A stretch of DNA of 64,000 bases from Thermosynechococcus sichuanensis E542 (GCF_003555505.1 NZ_CP032152.1:1240001-1304000), one strand, 5' to 3'. Positions 9,307 to 19,002 are shown, numbered from the stretch's first letter. The notes: generated by a model not told the origin, from the sequence alone. A program made the numbers and translations.

Positions 9307-11571
9307 TTAGAGATTCTCAGGGGCGTCGTCCTCAGAAGGAGGGAGGGCTTCCCCATTGTCACTGGCGCCGTTGAGATCCTCTTCTGTTGCTTGGGAACCA
9401 CCACTCATCACCGCCAAGTCCACCTGCTGGCGGTAGGAATCCACATTTTTAATCAGGACTTCAACGCGATCGCCCAAGCGGTAGCGCAAGCGGTTACGCC
9501 GCCCCGTCAAGGTTTGGGCATGGGCACGGTATTCATACCAGTCATCCTTGAGGGAACTGACGTGGACTAAGCCCTCAACATTAAAGTCAATCAGTTCCAC
9601 AAAGAAGCCATAGGATTGCACGCCGGTAATAATGCCCGAACGCACTTCGCCGATGCAAGCTTGGACTTGGCGCACCCGTTGCAGCCCCACCAAATCCTTC
9701 CAAGCTGTGTAGGTTTGCCGCTCCCGCTCTTGGAGGTGGGGGACTAATTCATTAAGGAGAGTGTCCACTTCCCGTTGGGTATCGGTGGTGAAGACAGTCC
9801 AATTCACCTGCTCCAAGCAACTGGACTCGCCAAGATTGACGCGCTCTTTTGCCCGGGGCCCTCGGCGATCGCGCCCTTCCGTCAGCAGAATGTGCAAAAT
9901 GCGCTGATTGACAATGTCAGTGTAGCGTTGCAGCGGCGAGCAGAAATGGCCATAGCCCTCGCCAGTGGCTAAGCTAAAGTGGGGCAGCGCAGCAGCAGCA
10001 TCGCTGGCGGGTTTGAGTTTATCGAGCAACAGTTCTTGCAACACGGCTGCCAGATCCGAGGTAGCCAATTGCGCCATAAAGCGCTGATAGTCGTGGGGTG
10101 TGACCTGCGAGGGATTGTCTAGGCTCAAGGGCAAGTTGAGATTTTGGCAGAGCTTGAGAAAATCCTGCACTGCATAGAGTTCGGGCACAGGCTGCGTGCG
10201 GTAGAGAGCCGGTACCCCTAACTTCGCCAAATGACGGGCAAGGAGTTCATTGGCAAGGATCACTAAGCTTGTCCAAGGGGTGACCCTCGGTAGGGGGATG
10301 GCGGGGGCGAGCCCCTCATCGGCATAGGCAAGGCTCAGGGCATCCGCTGGTGTGACTTCAATGCTCCCCCGTGCCTGTCGCTGCTCGCTCACGGCATTGG
10401 CAAGGTGAATCAGGGCACGCAACCAATCACCGGAACTATCCCCTAGGGCAAGGGTGGCCGCCACCTGCTCGCTGGTGACACAGGCATCGATGCGGATACA
10501 ACTGCGGTAAATCCTGTAGGACTGAACTTCACCGGCCGTGTTAATTACAATCAGCAGCGAAATAGCAGCGCGATCGCCCCCCGGCAGCAAGCGCAGCCTC
10601 TCCAATTCCTGCGGCAAGAGGGGCAAACTCAGTTCAGGGGTGGCAAGGGTCATACCCAACCGCCGTGCCGTACGATCCAGCAGTTCATCGCGCGGGAGTA
10701 AGCCCCCCACATCGCTAATGTGAATCCCCAAATGCCAGCGATGGGCATCAATTGGATCGAGGGAAAAGGCCACTTGGGGTTCTTGGCCGGGAGCCACTAA
10801 GGTAATGGTGACCAGTTCCCGCAGGTCTTGGCGATCGCTCAAGTCCAAGGTTGCCAACTGGGCATTCAAAGTCGCTGCCGCTGTGCGCACCGCTGGGCTA
10901 AATTGCCGCATGAGGTTATGCTTGCAGCAAATCAAGTCCAAGGCAGGCGCCGATTGGGCATCACTCCCTAGGATCTGGCCAATTTCCCCGATGGGTAGGT
11001 AGCCCCCCAAGGGATAGCGGCGAATGTTCACATGAACCAGTTGATCCACCACCGTGGAGAGATCGGGCACAAGGTCATTGGGTTCAAGGGCAATTTCAAA
11101 GAGCAGGCGATCGTCGAGGGGTATGGCACGAAAACCATCTTCGGTTTGCTTGACCCGAGCAATCACTGAGGGATTCCCCCGCTCGAGGATCAGTTTTACT
11201 TCCCCCTCTGGGGACTTTTTGCGGCGGCCTTCACGGGTGACCCGCACCAGCACGCGATCGCCATTCCAAGCGGTACTGAGTTGATGCTCGCGCACAAAAA
11301 TATCTTCGGCACCCTCGGTATCTTGAATGGCAAAGCAAAAGCCCTTGCTGGAGCAGCGCAGCCGCCCTTCAATCAACCCATCATCACTAGTGCGGCGATA
11401 CTTGCCCCGTTCTTTGATGAGCAAGCCAATCCGTTCTAGGGCATCAAGGGCAATTTCCAGTTCTCGCTGGCTCTCAGGATCGTCACAGCCGAGTTTTTTT
11501 TCGAGAACTTTGGGGGCAACAAATTTATCTTCGCTAAAGTTGGCAAGCAGACTGGCAATCGTAAAATGCAT
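9307..11571 (-). CDS. RNB-domain (RNase II/R family) protein, acidic active-site motif apparently missing; Zam-like
   Basis: Protein of 754 aa with RNase R layout: an N-terminal winged-helix-like segment, a cold-shock-like RNA-binding segment (about 65-140), a central RNB domain (about 245-600) and a C-terminal S1 domain (about 640-725). The late RNB motif YGHFCSPLQRYTD is conserved. The early motif, which in active enzymes holds four metal-binding aspartates (DxxDAxDxDDA type), is not visible: the region near residues 249-290 goes from VTITLVAPG straight to FSLDP and HLGIHISDVGG. It may therefore bind RNA without degrading it. Cyanobacteria carry a second RNB paralogue called Zam (acetazolamide resistance), which this may be. 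Start: ATG 11571 preferred over TTG 11577; neither has a strong ribosome site. Confidence 0.85.
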   Translation of the reverse strand: MHFTIASLLANFSEDKFVAPKVLEKKLGCDDPESQRELEIALDALERIGLLIKERGKYRRTSDDGLIEGRLRCSSKGFCFAIQDTEGAEDIFVREHQLSTAWNGDRVLVRVTREGRRKKSPEGEVKLILERGNPSVIARVKQTEDGFRAIPLDDRLLFEIALEPNDLVPDLSTVVDQLVHVNIRRYPLGGYLPIGEIGQILGSDAQSAPALDLICCKHNLMRQFSPAVRTAAATLNAQLATLDLSDRQDLRELVTITLVAPGQEPQVAFSLDPIDAHRWHLGIHISDVGGLLPRDELLDRTARRLGMTLATPELSLPLLPQELERLRLLPGGDRAAISLLIVINTAGEVQSYRIYRSCIRIDACVTSEQVAATLALGDSSGDWLRALIHLANAVSEQRQARGSIEVTPADALSLAYADEGLAPAIPLPRVTPWTSLVILANELLARHLAKLGVPALYRTQPVPELYAVQDFLKLCQNLNLPLSLDNPSQVTPHDYQRFMAQLATSDLAAVLQELLLDKLKPASDAAAALPHFSLATGEGYGHFCSPLQRYTDIVNQRILHILLTEGRDRRGPRAKERVNLGESSCLEQVNWTVFTTDTQREVDTLLNELVPHLQERERQTYTAWKDLVGLQRVRQVQACIGEVRSGIITGVQSYGFFVELIDFNVEGLVHVSSLKDDWYEYRAHAQTLTGRRNRLRYRLGDRVEVLIKNVDSYRQQVDLAVMSGGSQATEEDLNGASDNGEALPPSEDDAPENL

Positions 11572-11683
11572 CGGCAACTCGGTGAAGGGAGGGCAACAGT
11601 GGATGTAGCGTTGTTGGCGTCAAGTATCCAAACTGTAGCTTATCACAGTTGCAGGAGTCTCTTAGGGGATCCCCAATCTGTCC

Positions 11684-11689
11684 TATAAT
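11684..11689 (+). promoter_or_regulatory. -10 box of the acpP promoter
   Basis: A perfect TATAAT about 100 nt upstream of acpP. No good -35 hexamer stands 17 nt before it. It would drive acpP-fabF and perhaps tkt, divergently from the RNB gene. Confidence 0.5.
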
Positions 11690-11792
11690 TAGGGCGCGTT
11701 GATTCTGGGCACGAAACATCCTAGATTTGAGGAATGGCGATCGCCCGCATCAATTACTCTTCTCAATCGTTGTCCATCCAGTTAAGGCATCT

Positions 11793-12038
11793 ATGAATCA
11801 AACTGAAATTCTCGAAAAAGTAAAAGCCATTGTTGCCGATCAACTCAGTGTTGATGCAGAAAAAGTTGTGCCCGAAGCGAGTTTTGCTGAGGATCTCAAC
11901 GCTGACTCCCTTGACTCCGTGGAGTTGATCATGGCCCTTGAGGAAGCGTTTGGTGTGGATATTCCCGATGAAGAGGCCGAGAAACTGAAGACCGTCCAAG
12001 ATGTCCTTGACTTTATCAACAAGAAGGTAGCTGCATAG
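11793..12038 (+). CDS. acpP: Acyl carrier protein
   Basis: Carries growing acyl chains on a phosphopantetheine arm during fatty-acid synthesis (81 aa, very acidic). The attachment serine is in the DSL motif of [19 protein letters not shown] 11793 gives the usual N-terminus [18 protein letters not shown]; the frame stays open further upstream without a family match. fabF starts 4 nt after the stop, the widespread acpP-fabF pair. Confidence 0.97.
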   Translation: MNQTEILEKVKAIVADQLSVDAEKVVPEASFAEDLNADSLDSVELIMALEEAFGVDIPDEEAEKLKTVQDVLDFINKKVAA

Positions 12039-12042
12039 ATCC

Positions 12043-13305
12043 ATGGCAAAGGCGCACCAAAAACGGGTCGTTGTCACAGGGATGGGGGCGATTACCCCCC
12101 TCGGCAACACCCTTGCGGAGTATTGGGAAGGGTTAATGGCCGGTCGCAACGGCATTGATTACATCACGGCTTTTGATGCCAGTCATCATGACTGCCGCAT
12201 TGCGGGTGAGGTGCGTGGCTTTGATCCCACCCTCTACATGGATCGCAAAGATGCCAAGCGCATGGATCGCTTTGCTCAATTTGCCGTGGCTGCCAGTAAG
12301 CAAGCCCTTGCGGATGCCCAATTGACGATTGACGAGGGCAATGCCACTGACATTGGCATCATTATTGGTACAGGTGTGGGCGGCATCAAGGTGATGGAGG
12401 ATCAGCAGGAGGTCTATCTCACCAAGGGGCCCGCTCGCTGTAGTCCCTTTATGATCCCAATGATGATTGCCAACATGGCCGCTGGACTCACCGCCATTCA
12501 CACCGGTGCCAAAGGTCCCAATTCCTGTGCGGTGACCGCCTGTGCAGCGGGTTCCAATGCCATTGGCGATGCCTTCCGCATGGTGCAGCACGGTTATGCC
12601 AAGGCGATGATCTGTGGCGGCACTGAGGCGGCGATTACTCCCCTATCGGTGGCGGGTTTTGCGGCAGCCCGTGCCCTCTCCACCCGCAATGATGATCCCC
12701 ACCATGCCAGCCGTCCCTTTGACCTCAACCGCGATGGCTTTGTCCTTGGGGAAGGGGCCGGCATCTTGATCCTTGAAGAATTGGAATTTGCCCTTGCGCG
12801 GGGAGCACGCATCTATGCAGAAATGGTCGGCTATGGCTTGACCTGTGATGCCTACCACATGACGGCTCCCTCACCGGGGGGAGAAGGGGCTGCCCGTGCC
12901 ATTGAAGCCTGCCTCAAGGATGGGGAGATTGCTCCCGATCAGGTGAGCTATATCAATGCTCACGGTACGAGTACCCCCGCCAACGACAGTACGGAAACCG
13001 CTGCCATTAAACGTGCCCTTGGCGAGGAAAATGCCCGTCGCGTTCCCGTGAGTTCGACAAAATCCATGACGGGGCACCTGTTGGGGGGGTCAGGGGGTAT
13101 TGAGGCGATCGCGACGGTGATGGCGGTTGCCCACGATCGCATCCCCCCTACAATTAACTTGGAGCAACCGGATCCTGCCTGCGATCTGGACTATGTTCCC
13201 CATCAGAGCCGGGCTTGTCCGGTGACGGTGGCTCTGTCCAATTCCTTTGGCTTTGGTGGGCACAACGTGACGTTGGCCTTCCGCAAATTTACTCCCGAGC
13301 GTTAA
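12043..13305 (+). CDS. fabF: 3-oxoacyl-[acyl-carrier-protein] synthase II
   Basis: Condensing enzyme that elongates acyl-ACP with malonyl-ACP (420 aa). The Cys-His-His triad is visible: the nucleophilic cysteine in VTACAAGSNAIGDA, one histidine in NAHGTSTPAND and the other in STKSMTGHLLGGSGG. It directly follows acpP, its substrate carrier, and is 35 nt upstream of tkt. Confidence 0.97.
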   Translation: MAKAHQKRVVVTGMGAITPLGNTLAEYWEGLMAGRNGIDYITAFDASHHDCRIAGEVRGFDPTLYMDRKDAKRMDRFAQFAVAASKQALADAQLTIDEGNATDIGIIIGTGVGGIKVMEDQQEVYLTKGPARCSPFMIPMMIANMAAGLTAIHTGAKGPNSCAVTACAAGSNAIGDAFRMVQHGYAKAMICGGTEAAITPLSVAGFAAARALSTRNDDPHHASRPFDLNRDGFVLGEGAGILILEELEFALARGARIYAEMVGYGLTCDAYHMTAPSPGGEGAARAIEACLKDGEIAPDQVSYINAHGTSTPANDSTETAAIKRALGEENARRVPVSSTKSMTGHLLGGSGGIEAIATVMAVAHDRIPPTINLEQPDPACDLDYVPHQSRACPVTVALSNSFGFGGHNVTLAFRKFTPER

Positions 13306-13340
13306 CTGTCTGCTGCAAACCCAACTAGAGAGAGAAAGCA

Positions 13341-15335
13341 ATGCCTGCGGTTACTCAGTCCCTTGATGAACTCTGTATTAATGCGATTCGTTTCCTAGCG
13401 ATCGATGCGGTGCAAAAGGCCAACTCCGGCCACCCCGGCCTACCAATGGGGGCAGCACCCATGGCCTATGTGCTGTGGAACCAGTTCATGCGGTTTAACC
13501 CCAAAAATCCGCAGTGGTTCAATCGCGATCGCTTTGTCCTCTCAGCCGGTCATGGCTGTATGTTGCAGTATGCCCTGCTCTACCTCACGGGCTACGACAG
13601 CGTCACCATCGAGGACATCAAACAGTTTCGTCAATGGGGATCGCGCACACCCGGTCACCCCGAAAACTTTGAAACTCCCGGTGTGGAAGTGACCACAGGC
13701 CCTCTCGGCCAAGGGATTTGTAACGCCGTCGGCTTAGCAGTTGCCGAAGCCCATCTAGCGGCTCGCTTCAATAAGCCCGATGTCAAACTAGTGGATCACT
13801 ACACCTATGTCATCCTTGGTGATGGCTGCAATATGGAGGGCATCTCTGGGGAAGCCTGCTCCCTCGCCGGTCACTGGGGTTTGGGGAAACTCATTGCCCT
13901 CTACGACGATAATCACATTTCCATTGACGGTTCCACCGATATTGCCTTTACCGAGGATGTCTGTAAGCGTTTTGAGGCCTATGGTTGGCACGTGCAGCAC
14001 GTGGCCGATGGCAATACGGATCTTGCGGGCATTGCCAAAGCGATTGAAGCGGCCAAAGCCGTAACCGATAAACCTTCGCTGATTAAAGTCACCACCACGA
14101 TTGGCTACGGCTCCCCTAATAAAGCCAATACCGCTGGCGTGCACGGTGCTGCTCTTGGCCTGGAGGAAGTCAAGCTCACCCGCGAAAACCTTGGCTGGAA
14201 CTATGAGCCTTTTGTTGTGCCGGAGGATGTCCTTAACCACTTCCGCAAAGCGGTGGAGCGCGGTGCTCGCTATGAAGCGGAGTGGAATCAGACCCTAGCC
14301 ACCTATCGCCAAAAGTATCCTGAGGAGGCTGCCGAATTTGAACGGCTGCTGCGGGGTGAGTTGCCCGCCAACTGGGATGCCAATCTGCCGAGCTACACTC
14401 CCGAAGACAAGGCCGTGGCCACCCGCAAGCATTCAGAGATTTGCCTGAACGCGATCGCCCCCAACCTGCCGGAACTCATTGGCGGTTCTGCCGACTTGAC
14501 CCACTCCAACCTCACCGAACTCAAGTGCTCCGGCGACTTCCAAAAAGGCCAGTACCAAAATCGCAACATTCGCTTTGGCGTGCGCGAACACGGCATGGCC
14601 GCTATCTGCAATGGCATTGCTCTCCACAATTCCGGCTTGATTCCCTACTGCGCTACCTTCTTGGTCTTTGCCGATTACCTGCGGCCTGCCCTGCGCCTCT
14701 CAGCACTCTCCCAAGCGGGGGTGATCTATGTGATGACCCACGACTCCATTGCCCTTGGCGAAGATGGCCCCACGCACCAACCCGTGGAAACCTTGGCCTC
14801 ACTACGCGCCATTCCCAACCTACTGGTGATCCGTCCTGCCGATGGCAATGAAACTTCGGGTGCCTACCAAGTGGCCGTCCAACGGCGCAAACAGCCCACC
14901 CTACTGGCTCTGACCCGCCAAAATGTGCCCAACTTAGCCGGTAGTTCTGCGGCCAATGTCGCCAAAGGTGCCTATACCCTGGTGGATTGCGAAGGTACCC
15001 CCGACTTGATTCTGATTGGCACCGGTTCAGAAGTCTCCCTCTGTGTTAAGGCCGCTGAAGTCCTGACTGCCAATGGCAAGAAGGTGCGCGTCGTGTCCAT
15101 GCCCTCTTGGGAACTCTTTGAGGAGCAGTCCCCTGAGTACAAAGCCAGTGTGCTGCCGGCGGGGGTAAAACGCCTTGCGGTGGAGGCAGCGACGAGTTTT
15201 GGTTGGTGCCGCTATGCTGATGCCACGGTGTCGATCGAGCGCTTTGGTGCCTCGGCGCCGGGAAATGTCTGCATGGAGAAATTTGGCTTCACGGTGGACA
15301 ATGTGGTGGCCAAGGCCAATGCCCTTCTTGGCTAG
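13341..15335 (+). CDS. tkt: Transketolase
   Basis: Thiamine-diphosphate enzyme of the Calvin cycle and pentose phosphate pathway that moves two-carbon ketol units (664 aa, usual length). The ThDP-binding motif runs from GDGCNMEG to ALYDDN, the N-terminal [14 protein letters not shown] is canonical, and the pyrimidine-domain motif RFGVREHGM is intact. AGAGAGA precedes ATG 13341. The acpP-fabF-tkt order makes co-transcription likely. Confidence 0.97.
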   Translation: MPAVTQSLDELCINAIRFLAIDAVQKANSGHPGLPMGAAPMAYVLWNQFMRFNPKNPQWFNRDRFVLSAGHGCMLQYALLYLTGYDSVTIEDIKQFRQWGSRTPGHPENFETPGVEVTTGPLGQGICNAVGLAVAEAHLAARFNKPDVKLVDHYTYVILGDGCNMEGISGEACSLAGHWGLGKLIALYDDNHISIDGSTDIAFTEDVCKRFEAYGWHVQHVADGNTDLAGIAKAIEAAKAVTDKPSLIKVTTTIGYGSPNKANTAGVHGAALGLEEVKLTRENLGWNYEPFVVPEDVLNHFRKAVERGARYEAEWNQTLATYRQKYPEEAAEFERLLRGELPANWDANLPSYTPEDKAVATRKHSEICLNAIAPNLPELIGGSADLTHSNLTELKCSGDFQKGQYQNRNIRFGVREHGMAAICNGIALHNSGLIPYCATFLVFADYLRPALRLSALSQAGVIYVMTHDSIALGEDGPTHQPVETLASLRAIPNLLVIRPADGNETSGAYQVAVQRRKQPTLLALTRQNVPNLAGSSAANVAKGAYTLVDCEGTPDLILIGTGSEVSLCVKAAEVLTANGKKVRVVSMPSWELFEEQSPEYKASVLPAGVKRLAVEAATSFGWCRYADATVSIERFGASAPGNVCMEKFGFTVDNVVAKANALLG

Positions 15336-15432
15336 GTTGCCGGTGGTACGCTTTTAGACCGAAAATATCAATGGATGCTCAGGGTGGGGGGTATAACTCT
15401 CTGCCCTGTTTTGCTTCTTTTGAGAACGCCCT

Positions 15433-15855
15433 ATGCCACGTCGTCGGAAACAATTTCCCTGCGGTCACCAAGGCTATGGTCAGGTTTGCCACTACTGTGC
15501 TCAGTTGGCTCAAGCAAAAGTTTTAGAGGCAGCAGAACGGGAACAGGCACGACTGGCACAGGAACAAGCCCGCTTGGCACGGCAGGAATGGGAGGCCACC
15601 TTTGCCAGCGATGTGGTCGATCTACAGGGATTGCCGAGGTGGATTGTCCTCAAAGCCCGCCAAGTGATTGCGGAGATTCTTGCTGGTGCCGACTATCGCC
15701 GGTTCAAGGGCAAGCGCTTGCATCACGATCGCCGAGTGATTAGTATTCCTCTGAGTTATGACTATCGCCTCATTTGCTACGACACGGGCGATCGCATCGA
15801 ACCCCGCAGCGTGCTCTCCCACGAAGACTACAATGTCAAAAAACCCCTTGCCTAA
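15433..15855 (+). CDS. Zinc-knuckle protein with RelE/ParE-like C-terminus
   Basis: Conserved cyanobacterial protein of 140 aa, function unknown. It opens with a Cys/His cluster (CGHQGYGQVCHYC, residues 10-22) that should bind zinc. A charged helix rich in Gln, Ala, Arg and Glu follows (about 27-55). The last 75 residues have the look of a RelE/ParE toxin fold: helix-forming IVLKARQVIAEIL, then FKGKRL and the strand series VISIPLSYDYRLICYDTG ending in VLSHEDYN. No antitoxin-like gene is adjacent, so a toxin role is doubtful; an RNA- or ribosome-binding role is an equally good guess. The next gene begins about 4 nt after the stop. Confidence 0.65.
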   Translation: MPRRRKQFPCGHQGYGQVCHYCAQLAQAKVLEAAEREQARLAQEQARLARQEWEATFASDVVDLQGLPRWIVLKARQVIAEILAGADYRRFKGKRLHHDRRVISIPLSYDYRLICYDTGDRIEPRSVLSHEDYNVKKPLA

Positions 15856-15859
15856 TCCC

Positions 15860-16276
15860 ATGACGGTAAACACTGATCACCCGTGGTATGCAGCGGCACA
15901 ACTCATGCAACCGGCGCTGATTCGCCTCCTCGATCATCTGCGGCGATCGCTAGAAACCTCCCCGTGGCAGGGCAGCTATGAAACCGTTGAGATTTCCTGG
16001 GGTGAAGCCGAACCACAAATTCTGTACTGGCTGCATTTACGTCAGGGCGATCGCCAAGAGCGGGTGAACCTATGGGAGCTGTGCTACCAAATTTGTTTTC
16101 AACAGTACACCCCAGAATTAGACTACAGCGGCATCCATGACTTTCAGGTGGGGGAAGTGCAAGCTGACCTCAGTCTCTTTGATCCTGCTGGGGAGGTGGA
16201 CTGGCACAAGCTCGATCAGAAGGCAGCACAGGTGGTGGCAGCGCTATTTGCTGGCTTAGATTCCCCTCAATTTTAG
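15860..16276 (+). CDS. Conserved cyanobacterial hypothetical protein
   Basis: Protein of 138 aa that I do not recognise. It is soluble and acidic, with many aromatic residues (HPWYAAAQLMQP at the N-terminus; NLWELCYQICFQQY in the middle), and has no signal or membrane segment. The frame is open from 15758, inside the previous gene; ATG 15860 avoids the overlap, but ATG 15833 is possible. It is probably co-transcribed with the zinc-knuckle gene. Confidence 0.6.
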   Translation: MTVNTDHPWYAAAQLMQPALIRLLDHLRRSLETSPWQGSYETVEISWGEAEPQILYWLHLRQGDRQERVNLWELCYQICFQQYTPELDYSGIHDFQVGEVQADLSLFDPAGEVDWHKLDQKAAQVVAALFAGLDSPQF

Positions 16277-16378
16277 GTTTTTAGAGAAAAATTGACCAAG
16301 GCTGTCACAGAGTTTGACCCACGACGACCCGCTGCATGGTATGCTCCAATGCCATAGGGAATCTTTTACCGAAGCAGC

Positions 16379-16996
16379 ATGGGTTCAAATTATCAAAACC
16401 AGCAAAACAGTAATGAGCAGCCTTGGGAGGAGGAAGACTGCGAGGAGGAGATGGAGCAGCTCCGCCTTTACGATGATGAGGGTCGCTTCCTCGACTGCTA
16501 CATCGAGTTTCGTTTGAATGTGCAAGGGGAAACCTATGCGCTGCTGCGGCCAGTGGACTACCCCGTAGAAATTTTTGCGGTCGTGGCCGAAAACGACGAG
16601 GAAGAAACCCTAGTACCCCTAGAGGAGCAGGAAATTGATGCGGTCTTTGATACAGCCCGTGCCATCCTTGCAGAACAAAACCTCACCCTCAAGCGCACAG
16701 CATTGACCCTCACCGTAGCGGGTGAACTGCCGGATCTCGATGAAGATGACATTCTCACGGTGGAGGTGGAAGCTGATGATGACATTGAGGAGTATCAACC
16801 CCTCGGCAGTAGCTTCTTTTGCGGTACACGGGAATACAGCGTTTATACGCCCCTGAGTCCCACCCTTTATGTGGCTCGCCTTGTGCCCGGTCAAGAACCT
16901 GAACTCCTCTCTCCCCAAGACTTTCAGCACCTGCAACCCCTCTTGGAGCAGCATTTGGTGAGCCATCTCATTGAAGAGGAGGACTGGGAAGACTAG
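16379..16996 (+). CDS. DUF3727/DUF1292-type protein
   Basis: Very acidic protein of 205 aa found across cyanobacteria and plastid-bearing eukaryotes; function unknown. The N-terminal 90 residues fit the small DUF1292-like beta domain (LRLYDDEGRFLDCYIEF...YALLRPVDYPVEIF), and the rest matches DUF3727. Acidic clusters mark both ends (EEEDCEEEMEQ; EEEDWED). No signal peptide or membrane segment is seen. Its stop overlaps the stop of the convergent decarboxylase by 4 nt. Confidence 0.75.
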   Translation: MGSNYQNQQNSNEQPWEEEDCEEEMEQLRLYDDEGRFLDCYIEFRLNVQGETYALLRPVDYPVEIFAVVAENDEEETLVPLEEQEIDAVFDTARAILAEQNLTLKRTALTLTVAGELPDLDEDDILTVEVEADDDIEEYQPLGSSFFCGTREYSVYTPLSPTLYVARLVPGQEPELLSPQDFQHLQPLLEQHLVSHLIEEEDWED

Positions 16997-18390
16997 ACCC
17001 TACAGATTCTTAGGGTTTGCAGCGTAGGATCGACAGCCCCCACGATTTCTGCCCCCAGCTCTTGGAGGGTTTGCAAGGTTTCAATCACTGATTCAGTAAT
17101 CCGTTCGCCAGCAATCACTGTGGGAATTCCCGGTGGGTAGGGGGAGATGGTCTCAGCGCTGATCTCATTTAAGGCCGCCTTTAGGGGAACCGATGCCTGT
17201 GGGCAAAAGTAGGCATCCCGTGGTGAGAGGGCGGGTTCTTGGAGGGCAGGGATGGGCGAGATGGCCAGTGGCGGCAGCGGGGCGTTGTGAGAGTATTCAG
17301 TGTAAACACTTTTCAGGCGATCGCCCAAAATTGCGAGCATGGTCTGGCTGGTACCGAGGCCAAGGCAAAAGGTGAGCGATCGCCCGCTGGGAAATTCAGC
17401 AATGATCTGCGGTTGCAACAACTCATCTAGGGCAAACCCCGTCAGACCGATCGGCCAAGTCCCTAGGGTCAATCGCAGCGGATCCTGAGGGATGCCTGTG
17501 GCCTGCCATTGTGGCAAAGGCCATTCAGAGGTCTTGATCCACTGGAGAAGTCGCGCGTAGATTTGCTCCCCCTGCTCAGCCATCTGAACCCCTGCCCGCT
17601 CAAGGGCGGCGAGAAACCAATAGCTGGGACTGGTGGTTTGTACCAAGTTCAGGGCTTGACTCAGGCGCTCAGGGGACACCCGCTCCCCCTTCAGATGCAG
17701 CACTGCCGTTTGGGTTAACGTTCCGAGGGTTTTGTGCCAGGACTGCACCACCACATCCGCACCGGCGGCCAAAGCAGCCACGGGAAAGGCGGGATGATAG
17801 GCAAAATGACTGCCGTGGGCTTCATCAACAATGAGGGGCAAACCGTGGTCATGGACGCATTGGGCAATCTCTACCAAAGGTGAGCAGAGGCCTTCATAGG
17901 TGGGACTGACAACTACAACCGCCTTGGCATCGGGGTAGGCGGCCAAGCCGGCGGCAACCGCATCACGGGTAACGGGCAACGGCAGCCCCCACTGCGAATC
18001 AACAGTCACCCCCAAATAGACGGGCTTCGCCCCCGTTAACACCAGTCCCGCAATCACGGAGCGGTGAACATTGCGACCCACGAGAACGCGATCGCCCGAA
18101 CCGACGGTGGCTAAAAGTGCCGCTAAAAGACCACTGGTGGCACCATTCACCAGAAACCAAGCGCGATCGCTCCCTGCCGTCGCCGCTACCGTCACCTGTG
18201 CCTCTGCCAGCACCCCTGTCGGCTGAGCCAAATGATCAAGGCCGGGCAACTCACTCAAATCTTGAGCCAAGGCGGTTCCCCAGAGGGCACGCAACAGCGG
18301 CTCCATGCCTCGACCCCGTTGATGGCCGGGCGTGTGTAAGGGAATCGTGTGGTTTTGGGCTAAAAGAGCAGCAAGGAGGGAAGTCGTCAA
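16993..18390 (-). CDS. Orn/Lys/Arg decarboxylase family PLP enzyme
   Basis: Fold-type I PLP decarboxylase (465 aa) of the short Bacillus-like group, which lacks the N-terminal response-regulator-like domain of the enterobacterial enzymes. The PLP lysine is in SWHKTLG; DEAHGSHF and the early HTPGHQRGRG are family motifs. In cyanobacteria such enzymes usually make agmatine from arginine or cadaverine from lysine; the substrate cannot be read here. The start is TTG at 18390, giving MTTSLLAALL, with no clear ribosome site. It is divergent from the PedR-like gene across only 44 nt, so the promoters overlap. Confidence 0.88.
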   Translation of the reverse strand: MTTSLLAALLAQNHTIPLHTPGHQRGRGMEPLLRALWGTALAQDLSELPGLDHLAQPTGVLAEAQVTVAATAGSDRAWFLVNGATSGLLAALLATVGSGDRVLVGRNVHRSVIAGLVLTGAKPVYLGVTVDSQWGLPLPVTRDAVAAGLAAYPDAKAVVVVSPTYEGLCSPLVEIAQCVHDHGLPLIVDEAHGSHFAYHPAFPVAALAAGADVVVQSWHKTLGTLTQTAVLHLKGERVSPERLSQALNLVQTTSPSYWFLAALERAGVQMAEQGEQIYARLLQWIKTSEWPLPQWQATGIPQDPLRLTLGTWPIGLTGFALDELLQPQIIAEFPSGRSLTFCLGLGTSQTMLAILGDRLKSVYTEYSHNAPLPPLAISPIPALQEPALSPRDAYFCPQASVPLKAALNEISAETISPYPPGIPTVIAGERITESVIETLQTLQELGAEIVGAVDPTLQTLRICRV

Positions 18391-18434
18391 CTACAATTTA
18401 GTATAAAGCTCTAAGTAATTATACGGGTCTAGGG

Positions 18435-18716
18435 ATGTCTATACCGCAAGACGATCGGTTGGAGTATTCACTGCTGTCGGAGCGTGAGCTACAGGTGTTG
18501 GAGCTTGTGGCGGCGGGGTTAACCAACCAAGACATTGCCGCCAAACTAGACATCAGCAAGCGCACGGTAGATAACCACATTAGTAATATTCTCATGAAAA
18601 CAAAATCAGAAAATCGAGTGGCACTGGTGCGCTGGGCTTTAGCGTGGGGTAAAGTTTGCTTGAATGATGTCAATTGTTGTGCACTGCCCACCCCCCCTAC
18701 CCAATCTAATGAGTGA
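18435..18716 (+). CDS. pedR: Small LuxR-type regulator, PedR-like
   Basis: Protein of 93 aa that is almost entirely a LuxR/GerE helix-turn-helix domain (LSERELQVLELVAAGLTNQDIAAKL, then KRTVDNHISNIL). It lacks a receiver or ligand domain. The tail carries three cysteines (C75, C81, C82). This matches PedR of Synechocystis, a small LuxR protein whose activity depends on photosynthetic electron transport through thioredoxin and a C-terminal cysteine. I infer the same role: redox-dependent control of photosynthesis genes. The downstream gene overlaps its end by 8 nt. Confidence 0.72.
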   Translation: MSIPQDDRLEYSLLSERELQVLELVAAGLTNQDIAAKLDISKRTVDNHISNILMKTKSENRVALVRWALAWGKVCLNDVNCCALPTPPTQSNE

Positions 18717-18960
18717 ACGTGTGTACTACAACCCCCGAATGCCACTGGCCGTCTATCGTGAGCTGGCTGCTCACTTGCAGTTACTCGATGGGGTTTCTGT
18801 GCGGCTGTTGCCCCAAACCTGTTCCCACTTTGACTACGGATTGAGTCAAATCGCAGGCATTGCCGTGGCTGTGCCCCCCACCCTTGACCGAGATGCCCAA
18901 GCACGATGTGAAGAGATTCTGGAACACTACGGCCTTCAGCACGGTGGCTGGCAATGTTAA
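18709..18960 (+). CDS. Conserved hypothetical protein overlapping pedR
   Basis: Protein of 83 aa, not recognised beyond being a small soluble cyanobacterial protein. It begins MSERVYYNPRMPLAVYREL and ends in a cysteine (GGWQC). ATG 18709 is chosen because it sits in the end of pedR, giving an 8-nt overlap and likely translational coupling. The coupling suggests a joint role with the regulator, but nothing in the sequence says what. Confidence 0.6.
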   Translation: MSERVYYNPRMPLAVYRELAAHLQLLDGVSVRLLPQTCSHFDYGLSQIAGIAVAVPPTLDRDAQARCEEILEHYGLQHGGWQC

Positions 18961-19002
18961 GGACAGACATCCCTAGAGCGTTGCTCCTGAATTTAGATTG
19001 CC

